The translations under genes were made by a program, and so were the position numbers. A model generated the notes under the pieces. It did no database searches and was not told the DNA's origin. It saw only the letters and a program-made list of their open reading frames with translations. This document shows, piece by piece, positions 23,922 through 32,504 of a stretch of 44,002 nucleotides of DNA (positions are counted from its first letter, which is position 1; each line of letters begins with the position of its first letter). Origin of the DNA: Brevundimonas sp. A19_0. GTDB lineage: Bacteria; Pseudomonadota; Alphaproteobacteria; Caulobacterales; Caulobacteraceae. The DNA lies in contig NZ_JAGHQP010000017.1 in assembly GCF_017744255.1 (NCBI RefSeq), positions 1 through 44,002 of the forward strand. The letters are read 5' to 3'.

Positions 23922-24614
23922 TCAGAAAGGCTGGCGGTCGGGATCGGCGCGCCAGACCCGCCAGCTCTCGACTGCGGACAGGATGGCCGCGACGAGCACG
24001 GCGACGATGACGGCGATGATCCCGAACGGCTGGGGCACGAAGGGCGCGCAAGCCAGACCGAACAGGCCGATCAGGAACAGCAGGCGACCGGCGAGGCGAT
24101 TGGAGCGCTCCCACGCCAGCTTGCTCTTGAAGGCCCATGGCGTGCGGACGCCGACGACGGGGTTGGGGCCGACCCGGCCGAGGAAGGCGCCGGTCAGCAT
24201 CAGGATGGCGCCCAGACCCGCCATCGGCAGGACGGTGCCGATCGAGGTGGCGCCGGACAGGCTGAGCGAGGCCACGAACAGGGAGACTCCGGTCATCGAC
24301 AGCAGGATCACCAGCTGGGCAAAGCGCAGCGACCGGGCGCGGGCGGCGTCGCCTGCGTGGCGGGCGAACCGCCCCATGCCGCCGCTGAGGATCAGAAGCA
24401 GCGCGCCCAGACCGAAGATGAGGGCGCCGACCGTCTCGCGGCCCGCCCAGTCATCCGCCTCGCCCCGGATGTTGAAGTGCACGGGCATCAATCCGGTGGG
24501 CCCTGCGAAGAAGACCCAGAGGCCGATCCCGAGGATGATGGCGGAAATGCCCAGGCCGGCGAGGTCGAGGGCCGAGGCGGGTCTGCGGATGTCAGTCACG
24601 GTCCTTGTCTCCAT
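23922..24614 (-). CDS. SdpI-family integral membrane protein
   Basis: A 230-residue protein with six or so membrane segments. After the first helix comes L-M-P-V-H-F-N-I-R-G-E-A-D-D-W, the typical P-x-H-(F/W)-N-x-x-G-x-x-D loop of the SdpI/DUF1648 group. Near residue 150 is the SdpI signature G-P-N-P-V-V-G-V-R-T-P-W. SdpI in Bacillus gives immunity to the SdpC toxin and also senses it (known). Here no toxin gene is visible. ATG 24614 overlaps the repressor gene by 23 bases; GTG 24599 is an alternative start. Confidence 0.88.
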   Translation of the reverse strand: METRTVTDIRRPASALDLAGLGISAIILGIGLWVFFAGPTGLMPVHFNIRGEADDWAGRETVGALIFGLGALLLILSGGMGRFARHAGDAARARSLRFAQLVILLSMTGVSLFVASLSLSGATSIGTVLPMAGLGAILMLTGAFLGRVGPNPVVGVRTPWAFKSKLAWERSNRLAGRLLFLIGLFGLACAPFVPQPFGIIAVIVAVLVAAILSAVESWRVWRADPDRQPF

Positions 24615-24882
24615 CAGCGGGCGCGCGGGCCCCGGTGATCGACAGGAGGAAGGCGAGGGCCTCCTCCACGGCGGAAATGTCGAGGCGATAGCGAATGGTG
24701 GTGCCGTCGCGCTCGGGGCTGACCAGGCCGGCCTCCTTCAACGCATTGAGGTGGCCGGTCACCGTGGGCCAGGTCATGTCAAAGGCCCCCGCGATGTCGC
24801 CCGACGCCATCGGGCCTCGCCGCAGCATCTCGATAATCCGGCGCCGCACGGGATGCGACAGGGCCTTGAACAGGGTGTTCAT
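24592..24882 (-). CDS. ArsR-family repressor (SdpR-like)
   Basis: A 96-residue winged-helix regulator. L-F-K-A-L-S-H-P-V-R-R-R-I-I-E-M-L is the ArsR signature and W-P-T-V-T-G-H-L-N-A-L-K-E-A-G-L the recognition helix. R-D-G-T-T-I-R-Y-R-L forms the wing. No cysteine metal site is visible, which fits the SdpR type, not metal sensors. AGGAAG precedes ATG 24882. The ribosome-binding site overlaps a 14-bp palindrome, so the protein probably represses its own operon with the downstream SdpI-like gene. Confidence 0.92.
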   Translation of the reverse strand: MNTLFKALSHPVRRRIIEMLRRGPMASGDIAGAFDMTWPTVTGHLNALKEAGLVSPERDGTTIRYRLDISAVEEALAFLLSITGARAPADGDKDRD

Positions 24883-24888
24883 GGCATC

Positions 24889-24902
24889 TTCCTAATTAGG
24901 AA
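24889..24902. promoter_or_regulatory. Palindromic operator of the ArsR/SdpI operon
   Basis: TTCCTAATTAGGAA is a perfect 14-bp palindrome, AT-rich in a GC-rich region, starting seven bases upstream of the repressor ATG and covering its ribosome-binding site. It is a probable autorepression site for the adjacent ArsR-type protein (inference). Confidence 0.7.
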
Positions 24903-24936
24903 AAGCCCTAAATGCAAGAGGTGGGAGCATGACATC

Positions 24937-25060
24937 GTCATCCTCGGACTTGATCCGAGGATCGGACCGGGCAGTCGTTTTGCTGCGATGCACAGACTGA
25001 GCGGCCTCGCCGGACAGGGCAGAGAGGTGCACCGATCCTCGGGTCAAGCCCGAGGATGAC
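24937..25060. repeat. Palindromic intergenic repeat, copy 2
   Basis: Facing 27-base units at 24937-24963 and 25034-25060, of the same form as 129-218. The outer units agree closely with copy 1, while the spacer is longer (70 bases against 36) and unrelated in sequence. It lies between the ArsR promoter and the 3' end of erpA, where it could also act as a transcript end. Confidence 0.75.
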
Positions 25061-25068
25061 GCGGACTG

Positions 25069-25458
25069 TCAGATCGAGAAGCTGACGCCGCAGCCGCAAC
25101 TGGAGGCGGCATTGGGGTTGCGGACGACGAACTGGGCACCCGCGAGATCATCGACGAAATCGATCACCGACCCGGCGAGGAAGGGCAGGGACACCGGGTC
25201 CACGACGGCGGTTCGCCCGTCGGCGCGGATGGCGATGTCATCCTCTTCGGCGGTCTCGACCAGATCGAACCGGTACTGGAAGCCCGAGCAACCGCCGCCG
25301 TCGACCGCGACGCGCAGCATGAGGGGGGTGCCCCGCGCCTCCGACAGGCGCGCCAGCCGGGCGGCGGCAGCCGACGACAGGCTCAGGCCATGAGAGGCCG
25401 CGCGGGCCGTGGCGTCGCCGGTGGTCTCGACCCGGAAGTCTGTGGATCGTTCGGTCAT
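25069..25458 (-). CDS. erpA: Iron-sulfur cluster insertion protein ErpA/IscA-type
   Basis: A 129-residue A-type carrier that delivers iron-sulfur clusters to target proteins. The three conserved cysteines are present: C57 in D-G-G-G-C-S-G-F and C121/C123 in [24 protein letters not shown] is also typical. The N-terminal 25 residues are an extension over the usual 105-115. ErpA or IscA cannot be separated firmly by eye. It diverges from dgt with only 34 bases between starts. Confidence 0.88.
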   Translation of the reverse strand: MTERSTDFRVETTGDATARAASHGLSLSSAAAARLARLSEARGTPLMLRVAVDGGGCSGFQYRFDLVETAEEDDIAIRADGRTAVVDPVSLPFLAGSVIDFVDDLAGAQFVVRNPNAASSCGCGVSFSI

Positions 25459-25492
25459 ACCGCCCTATATGAGGCCGCCACGGGCTACCGCA

Positions 25493-26701
25493 ATGCCTGT
25501 CACCCCATCGGGATCAAGTCCGCTGACCGATCGTCGCCTCGCCCCCTATGCCCTGGATGCCGCAAACACGCTGGGACGGCGCGTGCCCGAACCGGCCAGC
25601 CGGACGCGCACGGCCTTTGCCCGCGATCGCGACCGCATTATCCATTCGACCGCTTTTCGACGCCTGAAGGAAAAGACGCAGGTGTTCGTGGCGCATGAGG
25701 GCGACCACTATCGCACCCGCCTGACCCACAGTCTGGAGGTGGCCCAGATCGCCCGCTCGCTGGCCCACGCTCTGGGTCTCGACACCGATCTGGCCGAGGC
25801 CGTGGCGCTGGCGCATGACCTTGGCCACCCGCCGTTCGGCCATGCGGGCGAGGATGAGCTGCAGGCCTGTATGGAGCCGTGGGGCGGGTTCGATCACAAT
25901 GTACAGACCTTCCGCGTCGTGACCCGGCTGGAAGAGCGCTATCCGGATTTTCTCGGCCTGAATCTGAGCTGGGAGACGCTGGAGGCCATCATCAAGCATA
26001 ACGGCCCGGTCGACGGGATGCTGGATCGCCCGGCGTGGAAGCCGGTGGCGGAATTCTCGAAGGACTGGGACCTGAGGCTGGACAGCTTTGCCTCGCTGGA
26101 GGCCCAGGTCGCGGCCATTGCCGACGACATCGCCTACAACAACCACGATGTGGACGACGGGGTGCAGGCGGGCCTGTTCACCCTCGACGATCTGATGGAG
26201 GTGCCGCTGATCGGGCCGATCCTGAAGGGCACGCGCGACGACTGGCCCGATCTGGATGCGCGGATGATCCGGCTGGAGGCCGTGCGGCGCATGATCGGGG
26301 CGATGATAGAGGATGTGCTGGCCGAGACGACGCGACGGCTGAAGGCCGACGGCATCCAGACGGTCGAGGATGTGCGGAGGGCCAAGCGGATGCTGGTCGC
26401 CTTTTCGCCGGACATGCTGGCCGATCTGGGGGCGCTGCGCCGGTTCCTGTTCACGCGCATGTATCGGCACTACCGGGTCAATCGCACGCGCAGCCAGGCG
26501 CGGCGGATCCTGTCCGAAATGTTCCAGCTGTTCGTGGCCGAGCCGGACATCCTGCCCCCCGAATGGGCGGCGCGCGCCACCAGCAGCGACGCGGGCCGTC
26601 GGGCGCGGGCGGTCTGCGACTATATCGCGGGCATGACCGACCGCTATGCGATCGAGGAGCATCGCAAGCTGTTCACCCTCGATCTGGCGCTCGATCTGTG
26701 A
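25493..26701 (+). CDS. dgt: dGTPase (dNTP triphosphohydrolase)
   Basis: A 402-residue HD-domain enzyme that splits dGTP (or other dNTPs) to the nucleoside and triphosphate. ATG 25493 is preferred; an ATG at 25469 would add eight residues. [18 protein letters not shown], then [23 protein letters not shown] and D-D-I-A-Y-N-N-H-D carry the HD metal ligands. The length matches the short dgt-like class common in alphaproteobacteria. It leads the run dgt-SPOR-nagZ-scpA-scpB. Confidence 0.95.
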   Translation: MPVTPSGSSPLTDRRLAPYALDAANTLGRRVPEPASRTRTAFARDRDRIIHSTAFRRLKEKTQVFVAHEGDHYRTRLTHSLEVAQIARSLAHALGLDTDLAEAVALAHDLGHPPFGHAGEDELQACMEPWGGFDHNVQTFRVVTRLEERYPDFLGLNLSWETLEAIIKHNGPVDGMLDRPAWKPVAEFSKDWDLRLDSFASLEAQVAAIADDIAYNNHDVDDGVQAGLFTLDDLMEVPLIGPILKGTRDDWPDLDARMIRLEAVRRMIGAMIEDVLAETTRRLKADGIQTVEDVRRAKRMLVAFSPDMLADLGALRRFLFTRMYRHYRVNRTRSQARRILSEMFQLFVAEPDILPPEWAARATSSDAGRRARAVCDYIAGMTDRYAIEEHRKLFTLDLALDL

Positions 26702-26778
26702 TTCGAATGCGGAGGTCCGGGGCGCTAGGATAGGCGCCCGGACGCGCGATTCGCGTATTCACCACCTCGAGGGCCCCC

Positions 26779-27495
26779 ATGTCGCACGAAGACCCCTATC
26801 GCCAGGATCCGGGCGCCGGTCGCGAACGCGGCGCCTATACCCCCCCGACCGACGAGGACCTGCCGTTCCGCCGGGGCGGGGGCGGCTATGACGCTCGCCG
26901 GAGCGGAGCGGGTGGGCCGCCGGTCACCCTGATCATCAGCGCGGCGGTCCTGCTGCTGCTGATCATCGTCGTGGTGGTCTATTACCGGGCGGGGCCGCGC
27001 GGGTCCGAGGATGCGCCGCCGGCCATCGGCACGCCGGTCGGTGAGCTGAAGGTCGAGGCCGCAGAGGATGCCCAGCCGGTCGATCCGGCCGAAGGCATCG
27101 ATGTCTATGATGAGGCGGAGCCGATCGTCACCGCCCCGACCTATGTCCCGCCGCCCGAAGCGGTCCAGCCCAACGCCCGTCCGGCCGAGACCCCGGCCCC
27201 GGCGCGGGCCGAGCCGACGCCCGCTCCGGCGCCGTCGGCCCCGGTGGCCGTCGGCGGCAATTCGGCCGTGCAGATCGGCGCCTTCTCGACGCCCGGACTG
27301 GCCGATCGTGAATACGGCCGGGTGGTCGGCCGCTACAGCCAGTACACCGAGGGCGCGGTGAAGCGGGTGCAGGAAGTGACCTCCTCCAGCGGATCGACCC
27401 TGTACCGGACGATGATCTCGGGCCTGAGCCGCGAACAGGCGCAGGGGCTGTGCGATGCCATCAAGGCCTCGGGCGGCGACTGCATCGTGCGCTGA
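26779..27495 (+). CDS. SPOR-domain membrane protein
   Basis: A 238-residue protein with a polar N-terminus and one membrane segment (about 49-67, VTLIISAAVLLLLIIVVVVY). A Pro/Ala-rich periplasmic linker of about 90 residues is followed by a C-terminal SPOR domain (AVQIGAFSTPGLADREYGRV ... YRTMISGLSREQAQGLC, ending G-G-D-C-I-V-R). SPOR domains bind denuded glycan at division sites, so it probably works at the septum. It lies six bases upstream of nagZ, whose product acts on the same wall material. Confidence 0.9.
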   Translation: MSHEDPYRQDPGAGRERGAYTPPTDEDLPFRRGGGGYDARRSGAGGPPVTLIISAAVLLLLIIVVVVYYRAGPRGSEDAPPAIGTPVGELKVEAAEDAQPVDPAEGIDVYDEAEPIVTAPTYVPPPEAVQPNARPAETPAPARAEPTPAPAPSAPVAVGGNSAVQIGAFSTPGLADREYGRVVGRYSQYTEGAVKRVQEVTSSSGSTLYRTMISGLSREQAQGLCDAIKASGGDCIVR

Positions 27496-27501
27496 TCCGA
27501 G

Positions 27502-28551
27502 GTGACGCGGGCGATCATCCTGGGCTGTTCGGGCCCCCGACTGACCGAGGCGGAGGCCGACTTCTTCGCCGAGGCCCAGCCGTTCGGCTTCATCCTGTTC
27601 CGGCGGAATATCGAGGACCCGGAGCAACTGGCCGGGCTGGTCAGCGCGCTTCGCGCGACGGTCGACACCCCGGAGGCGCCGATCCTGATCGATCAGGAGG
27701 GTGGGCGGGTGCAACGCATGATCCCGCCCCACTGGACGCGCTATCCGCCGGGTGACGCCTATCTCAAGGCCGCTCGGGATCTGGGCGAGGCGCGCGAGAC
27801 CGCCCGGCTGGGCGCGCGTCTGATGGCGCATGACCTGCACGCCATGGGCATCGACGTCGACTGCCTGCCGGTGCTGGATGTGCCGGTGCCGGGCGCGCAC
27901 GACATCATCGGCGACCGGGCCTATGCCCACGATCCGGAGCGGGTGGCCGTGCTGGGCCGGGCCGCCGCCGAGGGGCTGATGGCGGGCGGGGTGCTGCCGG
28001 TTATCAAGCACATCCCCGGCCACGGCCGCGCCCTGTCGGACAGCCATCTGGAGCTGCCGGTCGTGAATGCCGACCGCGATCACCTGGAGGCGTGGGACTT
28101 CCTGCCGTTCAAGGCCATGTCCGACATGCCGATCGCGATGACGGCCCATGTGGTCTACACGGCGCTGGACCCCGACAGGCCGGCCACGACCTCGCCCGTG
28201 GTCCTCGACATGATCCGCGAGGAGATGGGCTACCAGGGGCTGATCGTGTCGGACGACCTGTCGATGCAGGCGCTGAAGGGTGATCTGGAGCACCGGACCA
28301 AGCGCGCCCTGAAGGCCGGCTGTGACGTGGCCCTGCACTGCAACGGCGACATGGACGAGATGCAGGCCGTGCTGGCGGGCTCGAAGCGGCTGAAGGGCAA
28401 GAGCCTGCGCCGGGCCGAGGCGGCGCTGGCGCGTCGCGTGCGGACGCCCGAACCGCTGGACGTCACCGAGGCGCGGGCGCGCTTCGACCGCATGATGGCT
28501 CCGTATCTTGAGGCGAAAGCCGGTCCCGACGTCGGGGAGGCGCAGGGGTGA
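27502..28551 (+). CDS. nagZ: Beta-N-acetylhexosaminidase NagZ
   Basis: A 349-residue GH3 enzyme of peptidoglycan recycling that removes N-acetylglucosamine from anhydromuropeptides in the cytoplasm. L-I-D-Q-E-G-G-R-V-Q-R, then V-I-K-H-I-P-G-H-G-R (the NagZ KH(F/I)PGHG motif with catalytic His) and L-I-V-S-D-D-L-S-M-Q-A-L (nucleophile Asp) are all present. The start is GTG 27502. It overlaps scpA by four bases. Confidence 0.95.
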   Translation: MTRAIILGCSGPRLTEAEADFFAEAQPFGFILFRRNIEDPEQLAGLVSALRATVDTPEAPILIDQEGGRVQRMIPPHWTRYPPGDAYLKAARDLGEARETARLGARLMAHDLHAMGIDVDCLPVLDVPVPGAHDIIGDRAYAHDPERVAVLGRAAAEGLMAGGVLPVIKHIPGHGRALSDSHLELPVVNADRDHLEAWDFLPFKAMSDMPIAMTAHVVYTALDPDRPATTSPVVLDMIREEMGYQGLIVSDDLSMQALKGDLEHRTKRALKAGCDVALHCNGDMDEMQAVLAGSKRLKGKSLRRAEAALARRVRTPEPLDVTEARARFDRMMAPYLEAKAGPDVGEAQG

Positions 28552-29387
28552 CCCGGCCGTTCCAGCCCAATCTGAACTTTGCCGCGGTCGAGGCGGTCGA
28601 GCCGGAGGAGGCCTTCGTCGTCGATCTGGACGGCTATGAAGGGCCGCTGCATGTGCTGCTGGCGCTGGCGCGGAACCAGAAGGTCGATCTGCTGACCCTG
28701 TCGATCACGAAGCTGGCCGAACAGTATCTGGCCTTTGTGCACGAGGCGCGGCGACGGAACTTCGCCCTGGCGGCGGACTATCTGGTGATGGCGTCCTGGC
28801 TGGCCTATCTGAAGTCGCGCCTGCTGCTGCCGCGCACCGAGGCCACCCCCGATGCCGAGATTCCGGCGGAGGAGATGGCGGCGGCCCTGGCCTTCCGGCT
28901 GCGCAAGCTGGAGGCCATGCGCACGGCCGGCGAGGCCCTGATGCGCCAGCCGATCCTGAAGCGCGATGTGTTCACCCGGGGCGACCCCGAGGCCACGGTC
29001 GTTGTCCCCTCGGACCAGATCGATGCCAGCCTCTATGAGCTGATGAGCGCCTACGTGAACCAGCGGCGGCGGGCCGAGCGGCGGGCCTATAATCCCGGCC
29101 TGCGGGTCGAGGCCTTTCCGCTTGAGGCCGCACGGGACTGGCTGCGCGACCGGCTTCCGGACATGGACGGCTGGACAGCGCTGGGCGAGATCGCTCCGCA
29201 GGCTGAAACACCCGACGAGAGCGGTGAGCGGGAGGGGCCCAGCCAGGCCAGCTACGTGGCCTCGACCCTGTCGGCCAGCCTGGAACTGGTCAAGGAGGGG
29301 GCGCTGGACGTGAACCAGGCCGAGGCCTTTGCCGATGTCTATCTGCGGCGCCGCGAGCAGGGCCAGCCGCTGGAGCTGACGCCATGA
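28548..29387 (+). CDS. scpA: Segregation and condensation protein ScpA
   Basis: A 279-residue kleisin of the SMC-ScpAB condensin complex. The N-terminal VDLDGYEGPLHVLLALARNQ, K-V-D-L-L-T-L-S-I-T-K-L-A-E-Q-Y-L and A-A-D-Y-L-V-M-A-S-W-L-A-Y-L-K-S are the family's SMC-binding region. The C-terminal winged helix (S-L-E-L-V-K-E-G-A-L-D-V-N-Q-A-E-A-F-A-D) binds the SMC cap. GTG 28548 overlaps nagZ (GTGA) and the stop overlaps scpB. Confidence 0.95.
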   Translation: MTRPFQPNLNFAAVEAVEPEEAFVVDLDGYEGPLHVLLALARNQKVDLLTLSITKLAEQYLAFVHEARRRNFALAADYLVMASWLAYLKSRLLLPRTEATPDAEIPAEEMAAALAFRLRKLEAMRTAGEALMRQPILKRDVFTRGDPEATVVVPSDQIDASLYELMSAYVNQRRRAERRAYNPGLRVEAFPLEAARDWLRDRLPDMDGWTALGEIAPQAETPDESGEREGPSQASYVASTLSASLELVKEGALDVNQAEAFADVYLRRREQGQPLELTP

Positions 29388-30079
29388 GTGACGAGGCGAC
29401 CGACGCGAAAAAAGGACTGGCCTTCCGCCCTGATGACACCGAGATCGAGCGCCGGGTCGAGGCCCTGTTGTTTGCGGCGGCCGGGCCGCTGTCGGCGGCG
29501 GACATCGCCCGGCGCCTGCCCGAGGATGCCGATGTGGGGCGGGCGCTGGCGCGGCTGGTCGAGCGATATCGCGACCGGGGCGTGACCTTGCAGGTGGTGG
29601 CCGATCGCTGGAGCTTCCGTACCGCGCCGGACCTGTCGTTCCTGATGACCGAGGAGCGCGAGGAGCCTCGGCGCCTGTCAAAGGCCGCGCTCGAGACCCT
29701 GGCCATCGTCGCCTATCACCAGCCGGTCACCCGGGCGGAGATCGAAAGCGTGCGCGGCGTGTCCCTGTCGAAGGGCACCCTCGACCAGCTGCTGGAGATG
29801 GGCTTCGTGCGGCTGCGCGGACGGCGGCGCACGCCGGGTCGGCCGGTCACCTATGGCACTGCCGACCGGTTCCTCGAGCATTTCGGCCTGGCCAGCCTGA
29901 ACGACATGCCGGGCGTGCAGGAGATGAAGGCGGCGGGCCTGCTGGACATGTCCATGCCCAGCGGCTTCGAGGTGCCCGACCCGGGCCGTGCGTCGGACGG
30001 CGACGACGAACTGGACCTGCTGGACCACGAGGACGCGCCCGAGTTCGCCCAGGACTTCGTCGGCGACCCCGAACGCTAG
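29384..30079 (+). CDS. scpB: Segregation and condensation protein ScpB
   Basis: A 231-residue partner of ScpA with two winged-helix domains. I-E-R-R-V-E-A-L-L-F-A-A-A-G-P-L opens the first. L-S-K-A-A-L-E-T-L-A-I-V-A-Y-H-Q-P-V-T-R is the diagnostic ScpB segment opening the second, and G-R-P-V-T-Y-G-T-A-D-R-F-L-E-H-F-G-L closes it. An acidic tail follows. ATG 29384 overlaps scpA by four bases. The stop overlaps the stop of the convergent gene by four bases. Confidence 0.96.
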   Translation: MSDEATDAKKGLAFRPDDTEIERRVEALLFAAAGPLSAADIARRLPEDADVGRALARLVERYRDRGVTLQVVADRWSFRTAPDLSFLMTEEREEPRRLSKAALETLAIVAYHQPVTRAEIESVRGVSLSKGTLDQLLEMGFVRLRGRRRTPGRPVTYGTADRFLEHFGLASLNDMPGVQEMKAAGLLDMSMPSGFEVPDPGRASDGDDELDLLDHEDAPEFAQDFVGDPER

Positions 30080-30999
30080 ACGGGCGGCAGGCGGTTGACG
30101 CCCAGGATCCAGCCTTCCTCGGTCTCAACCTGACGGATCAGCTCGTCGGAGGCGCCCTTCGGCGGGGCGAAGGCCGCCGCCAGTTCGCCGCGGTCATCCA
30201 TATTGGCAAAGGCCTCGGCGGTGACCCGGACCTGGGCCTGGTCCTTGAACTCGCCCTCGTTCGGTTTGGCATCGAACAGCGACGGCCAGACCTCGACGAC
30301 CAGGGCCGACAGGGGCTCGATGTCGGACGCATCGAGCGCGCGCCAGCCCGTGCCGAACGGCCAGACGGCGGCGGAGGCATCCAGCTTTTGCAGCAGACGA
30401 TTGACGGCGGCGATGCCGACCAGGGTCTGGCCGCCCACGGCGCCCGCCCCATGCATCTGCCAGACACTCTTGGGTTGCAGGCGCCCCTGCCGGGCGGCGT
30501 GTTCGGTCGCGCGGAACTCGGGAATGTCGGCGCCTGCGCCCTCGGGCGGCTTGGTCGCTGTCAGCCAGCGCTGGGTCTGTTTGGCGGGCGCCCCCCAGAA
30601 GGGCCAGGCCTGATCGGTCATCAGCCGGTTCATCTTGGCCGCGACCTGATAGCGGTTGTTGGTGTTGTCCGCCTTGTCGACCACGTTCGAGGCGATGAAA
30701 TTCCACATGCCGCGCCAGCTGGTGTCCTTCAGCTGCAGGCGCGCGGCCGTGCCGGCCGGATAGCCGAAGTTGAAGTCGAAACCGACCAGCACCCGGTCGC
30801 CGCGCTTGCGGTGATCGGCCAGCAGGGAGGCGATCAGTGCCTCGCCCTCGGCGCGGGTCGCAACGTTGTGGGTCTCGGTATAGAGGCGGAAGCGCACGTC
30901 GCGCTTGGCCACGCCGACCCACAGCGACTGGTCGCCCAGCTTGCGAGTCTCGGCGGCGGTCCAGTCGGCGATCAGATAGGCGTCAAACAGGCGGGCCAC
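30076..30999 (-). CDS. Conserved protein of unknown function, RNase H-like start
   Basis: A 307-residue cytoplasmic protein, GTG start, GGGAG nine bases upstream. The N-terminus Y-L-I-A-D-W-T-A-A ... S-L-W-V-G-V-A and later D-R-V-L-V-G-F-D-F-N-F-G-Y-P-A-G recall an RNase H-type fold with two acidic residues (D12 and the D of GFDF). A related alphaproteobacterial group is sometimes labelled as molybdopterin-related, without support I can see here. The C-terminal half has V-E-V-W-P-S-L-F and a DDRGELAAAFAPP segment. I do not assign a function. Confidence 0.65.
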   Translation of the reverse strand: MARLFDAYLIADWTAAETRKLGDQSLWVGVAKRDVRFRLYTETHNVATRAEGEALIASLLADHRKRGDRVLVGFDFNFGYPAGTAARLQLKDTSWRGMWNFIASNVVDKADNTNNRYQVAAKMNRLMTDQAWPFWGAPAKQTQRWLTATKPPEGAGADIPEFRATEHAARQGRLQPKSVWQMHGAGAVGGQTLVGIAAVNRLLQKLDASAAVWPFGTGWRALDASDIEPLSALVVEVWPSLFDAKPNEGEFKDQAQVRVTAEAFANMDDRGELAAAFAPPKGASDELIRQVETEEGWILGVNRLPPV

Positions 31000-31085
31000 G
31001 GCGGGCGCTCCCAGAGAAAAGGCGAAACAGGAATGGGCGGGCTTCTAGACCCGCAGGAACGGAACGCAAAGCGCAAAGGCGGGGT

Positions 31086-31601
31086 TCAGGCCCGGATCAG
31101 CGCTTCAAGGTGCGACAGCCAGCGGCGCCCGAGACGCAGGGCCTCGGAGGGCGAGCCCTCGGGCGACGGGGCCGCCGTATCCCACAGGTTCAGCTCGAAC
31201 TCGGGATGGCGGGCGTCCATGAACATCAGGCGCAGGACGACCAGTTCGGCGTCAGGCGCCAGGATGTCGAGCGCCTTCCTGGCTTCGCCGCGACGCACGC
31301 GGGCCACCACATGGCCGTCGACGATGATCTCGGCGCCGTCGATCTCTTCGAAGCCATAGACCAGACCATGGGCCCCGCGCGCCCAGAGGACGGCGATCTG
31401 GCCCTCGTCAAAGTCGAGACCTGCCGCCTTGCCCTCGGCGGGCGAAAAGGCCTCGACCTCGGGGGGCACGCCGAGCGTCTTGAGCAGGGTCCGGCGGAGG
31501 CGACGCTCGCTCTCCATCCACCAGGCCAGGGCCAGCATGACGGTGGTCAGGGCCGCGGCCGCCAGCGCAACCAGCAGCATGAAGCGCACCGCTTCGCCCA
31601 C
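31086..31601 (-). CDS. Membrane-anchored protein of unknown function
   Basis: A 171-residue protein with one N-terminal membrane helix (about 6-28, RFMLLVALAAAALTTVMLAL) and a cytoplasmic-type soluble domain. Segments include L-G-V-P-P-E-V-E-A-F-S-P-A-E-G, G-L-D-F-D-E-G-Q-I-A-V-L-W and Y-G-F-E-E-I-D-G-A-E-I-I-V-D-G. The layout with a repeated I-x-G-x-E-I-x-x-D-G is seen in PH-like domains, which is only a resemblance. GTG 31601 starts two bases after the xthA stop, so it is co-transcribed with it. Confidence 0.65.
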   Translation of the reverse strand: MGEAVRFMLLVALAAAALTTVMLALAWWMESERRLRRTLLKTLGVPPEVEAFSPAEGKAAGLDFDEGQIAVLWARGAHGLVYGFEEIDGAEIIVDGHVVARVRRGEARKALDILAPDAELVVLRLMFMDARHPEFELNLWDTAAPSPEGSPSEALRLGRRWLSHLEALIRA

Positions 31602-31603
31602 CT

Positions 31604-32383
31604 TCAGTCCTCCAGCGTCACGACCACCGGCACGTGGTCGCTGGGCTTGTCCATCTCGCGTGCCTGGCGATGGGTCTGGATGCCGGTGAAGCGGTCGGCG
31701 GCCTGGGGCGAGAGCAGGTGGAAGTCGATGCGGATGCCGTGGTCGCGCTGCCAGGCGCCGGCCTGATAGTCCCAGAAGGTGAACGTGCCCGGCGGCTCAT
31801 TGCCCAGCGCATGGCTGTCCGACAGGCCGAGGTTGCACAGGGCGCGGAAGGCCGCGCGGCTCTCGGGCTGGAACAGGGCGTCATCGACCCAGGCGGACGG
31901 ATCGCGGGCGTCCCCGGGCGTCGGAATGACATTGTAGTCGCCGCACAGCACGAAGGCCTCTTCCAGCGCCAGCAGCTCGCGCGCATGCCGGTTCAGGCGG
32001 TCGAACCAGCCGAGCTTGTAGCTGAATTTCCCGGTGCCGACCGGATTGCCGTTGGGCAGGTAGAGGCCGCCCACCCGTACCGGACGCGGTCCCTCGACCA
32101 CGGCCTCGATATAGCGGGCCTGTTCGTCGGACGGATCGCCGGGCAGGCCCCTGCGGACATCCGAGAGCGGCAGCTTCGACAGCAGGGCAACGCCGTTGTA
32201 GCTCTTCTGGCCGTGTGTCTCGACGTTATAGCCCAGCGACTCGAACGGCTCGCGCGGGAATTTCTCGTCCACGCATTTGATTTCCTGGAAGCAGGCGACG
32301 TCCGGTTGGTGCTCGCCCAGCCAGGCGAGCACGGTCTCGAGGCGGGCGTTGACGGAGTTCACGTTCCAGGTGGCGATGCGCAT
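31604..32383 (-). CDS. xthA: Exodeoxyribonuclease III
   Basis: A 259-residue Mg-dependent AP endonuclease and 3' exonuclease for DNA base repair. I-A-T-W-N-V-N-S-V-N-A-R, then C-F-Q-E-I-K-C with the metal-binding Glu, V-G-G-L-Y-L-P-N-G-N-P, L-C-G-D-Y-N-V-I-P-T, and C-terminal I-R-I-D-F-H-L-L and K-P-S-D-H-V-P-V are the family motifs. Length is normal. A second EEP-fold protein at 39637-40614 is distinct and membrane bound. Confidence 0.96.
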   Translation of the reverse strand: MRIATWNVNSVNARLETVLAWLGEHQPDVACFQEIKCVDEKFPREPFESLGYNVETHGQKSYNGVALLSKLPLSDVRRGLPGDPSDEQARYIEAVVEGPRPVRVGGLYLPNGNPVGTGKFSYKLGWFDRLNRHARELLALEEAFVLCGDYNVIPTPGDARDPSAWVDDALFQPESRAAFRALCNLGLSDSHALGNEPPGTFTFWDYQAGAWQRDHGIRIDFHLLSPQAADRFTGIQTHRQAREMDKPSDHVPVVVTLED

Positions 32384-32447
32384 GGGCGGAAGCTAGTGCG
32401 ATTTCCCGCGCGAGGCGAGGGGGCGGGCATCGGCCCTTTCGCCCACG

Positions 32448-32478
32448 AAAAAGCCCGACGCACCGAAATGCGCCGGGC
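32448..32478 (-). terminator. Intrinsic terminator of Cys-repeat protein 1
   Basis: On the minus strand GCCCGGCGCA pairs with TGCGTCGGGC (one G-U pair, six-base loop) and is followed by five T. It lies 26 bases past the stop of the gene at 32505-33458. Confidence 0.88.
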
Positions 32479-32504
32479 CGATCCGTCAGGCCTCTGACGA
32501 GCGC

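Noticed and set aside
26725..28338. Open frame of 537 codons on the minus strand
   Set aside because: It is antisense to the SPOR gene and nagZ, both with clear motifs.
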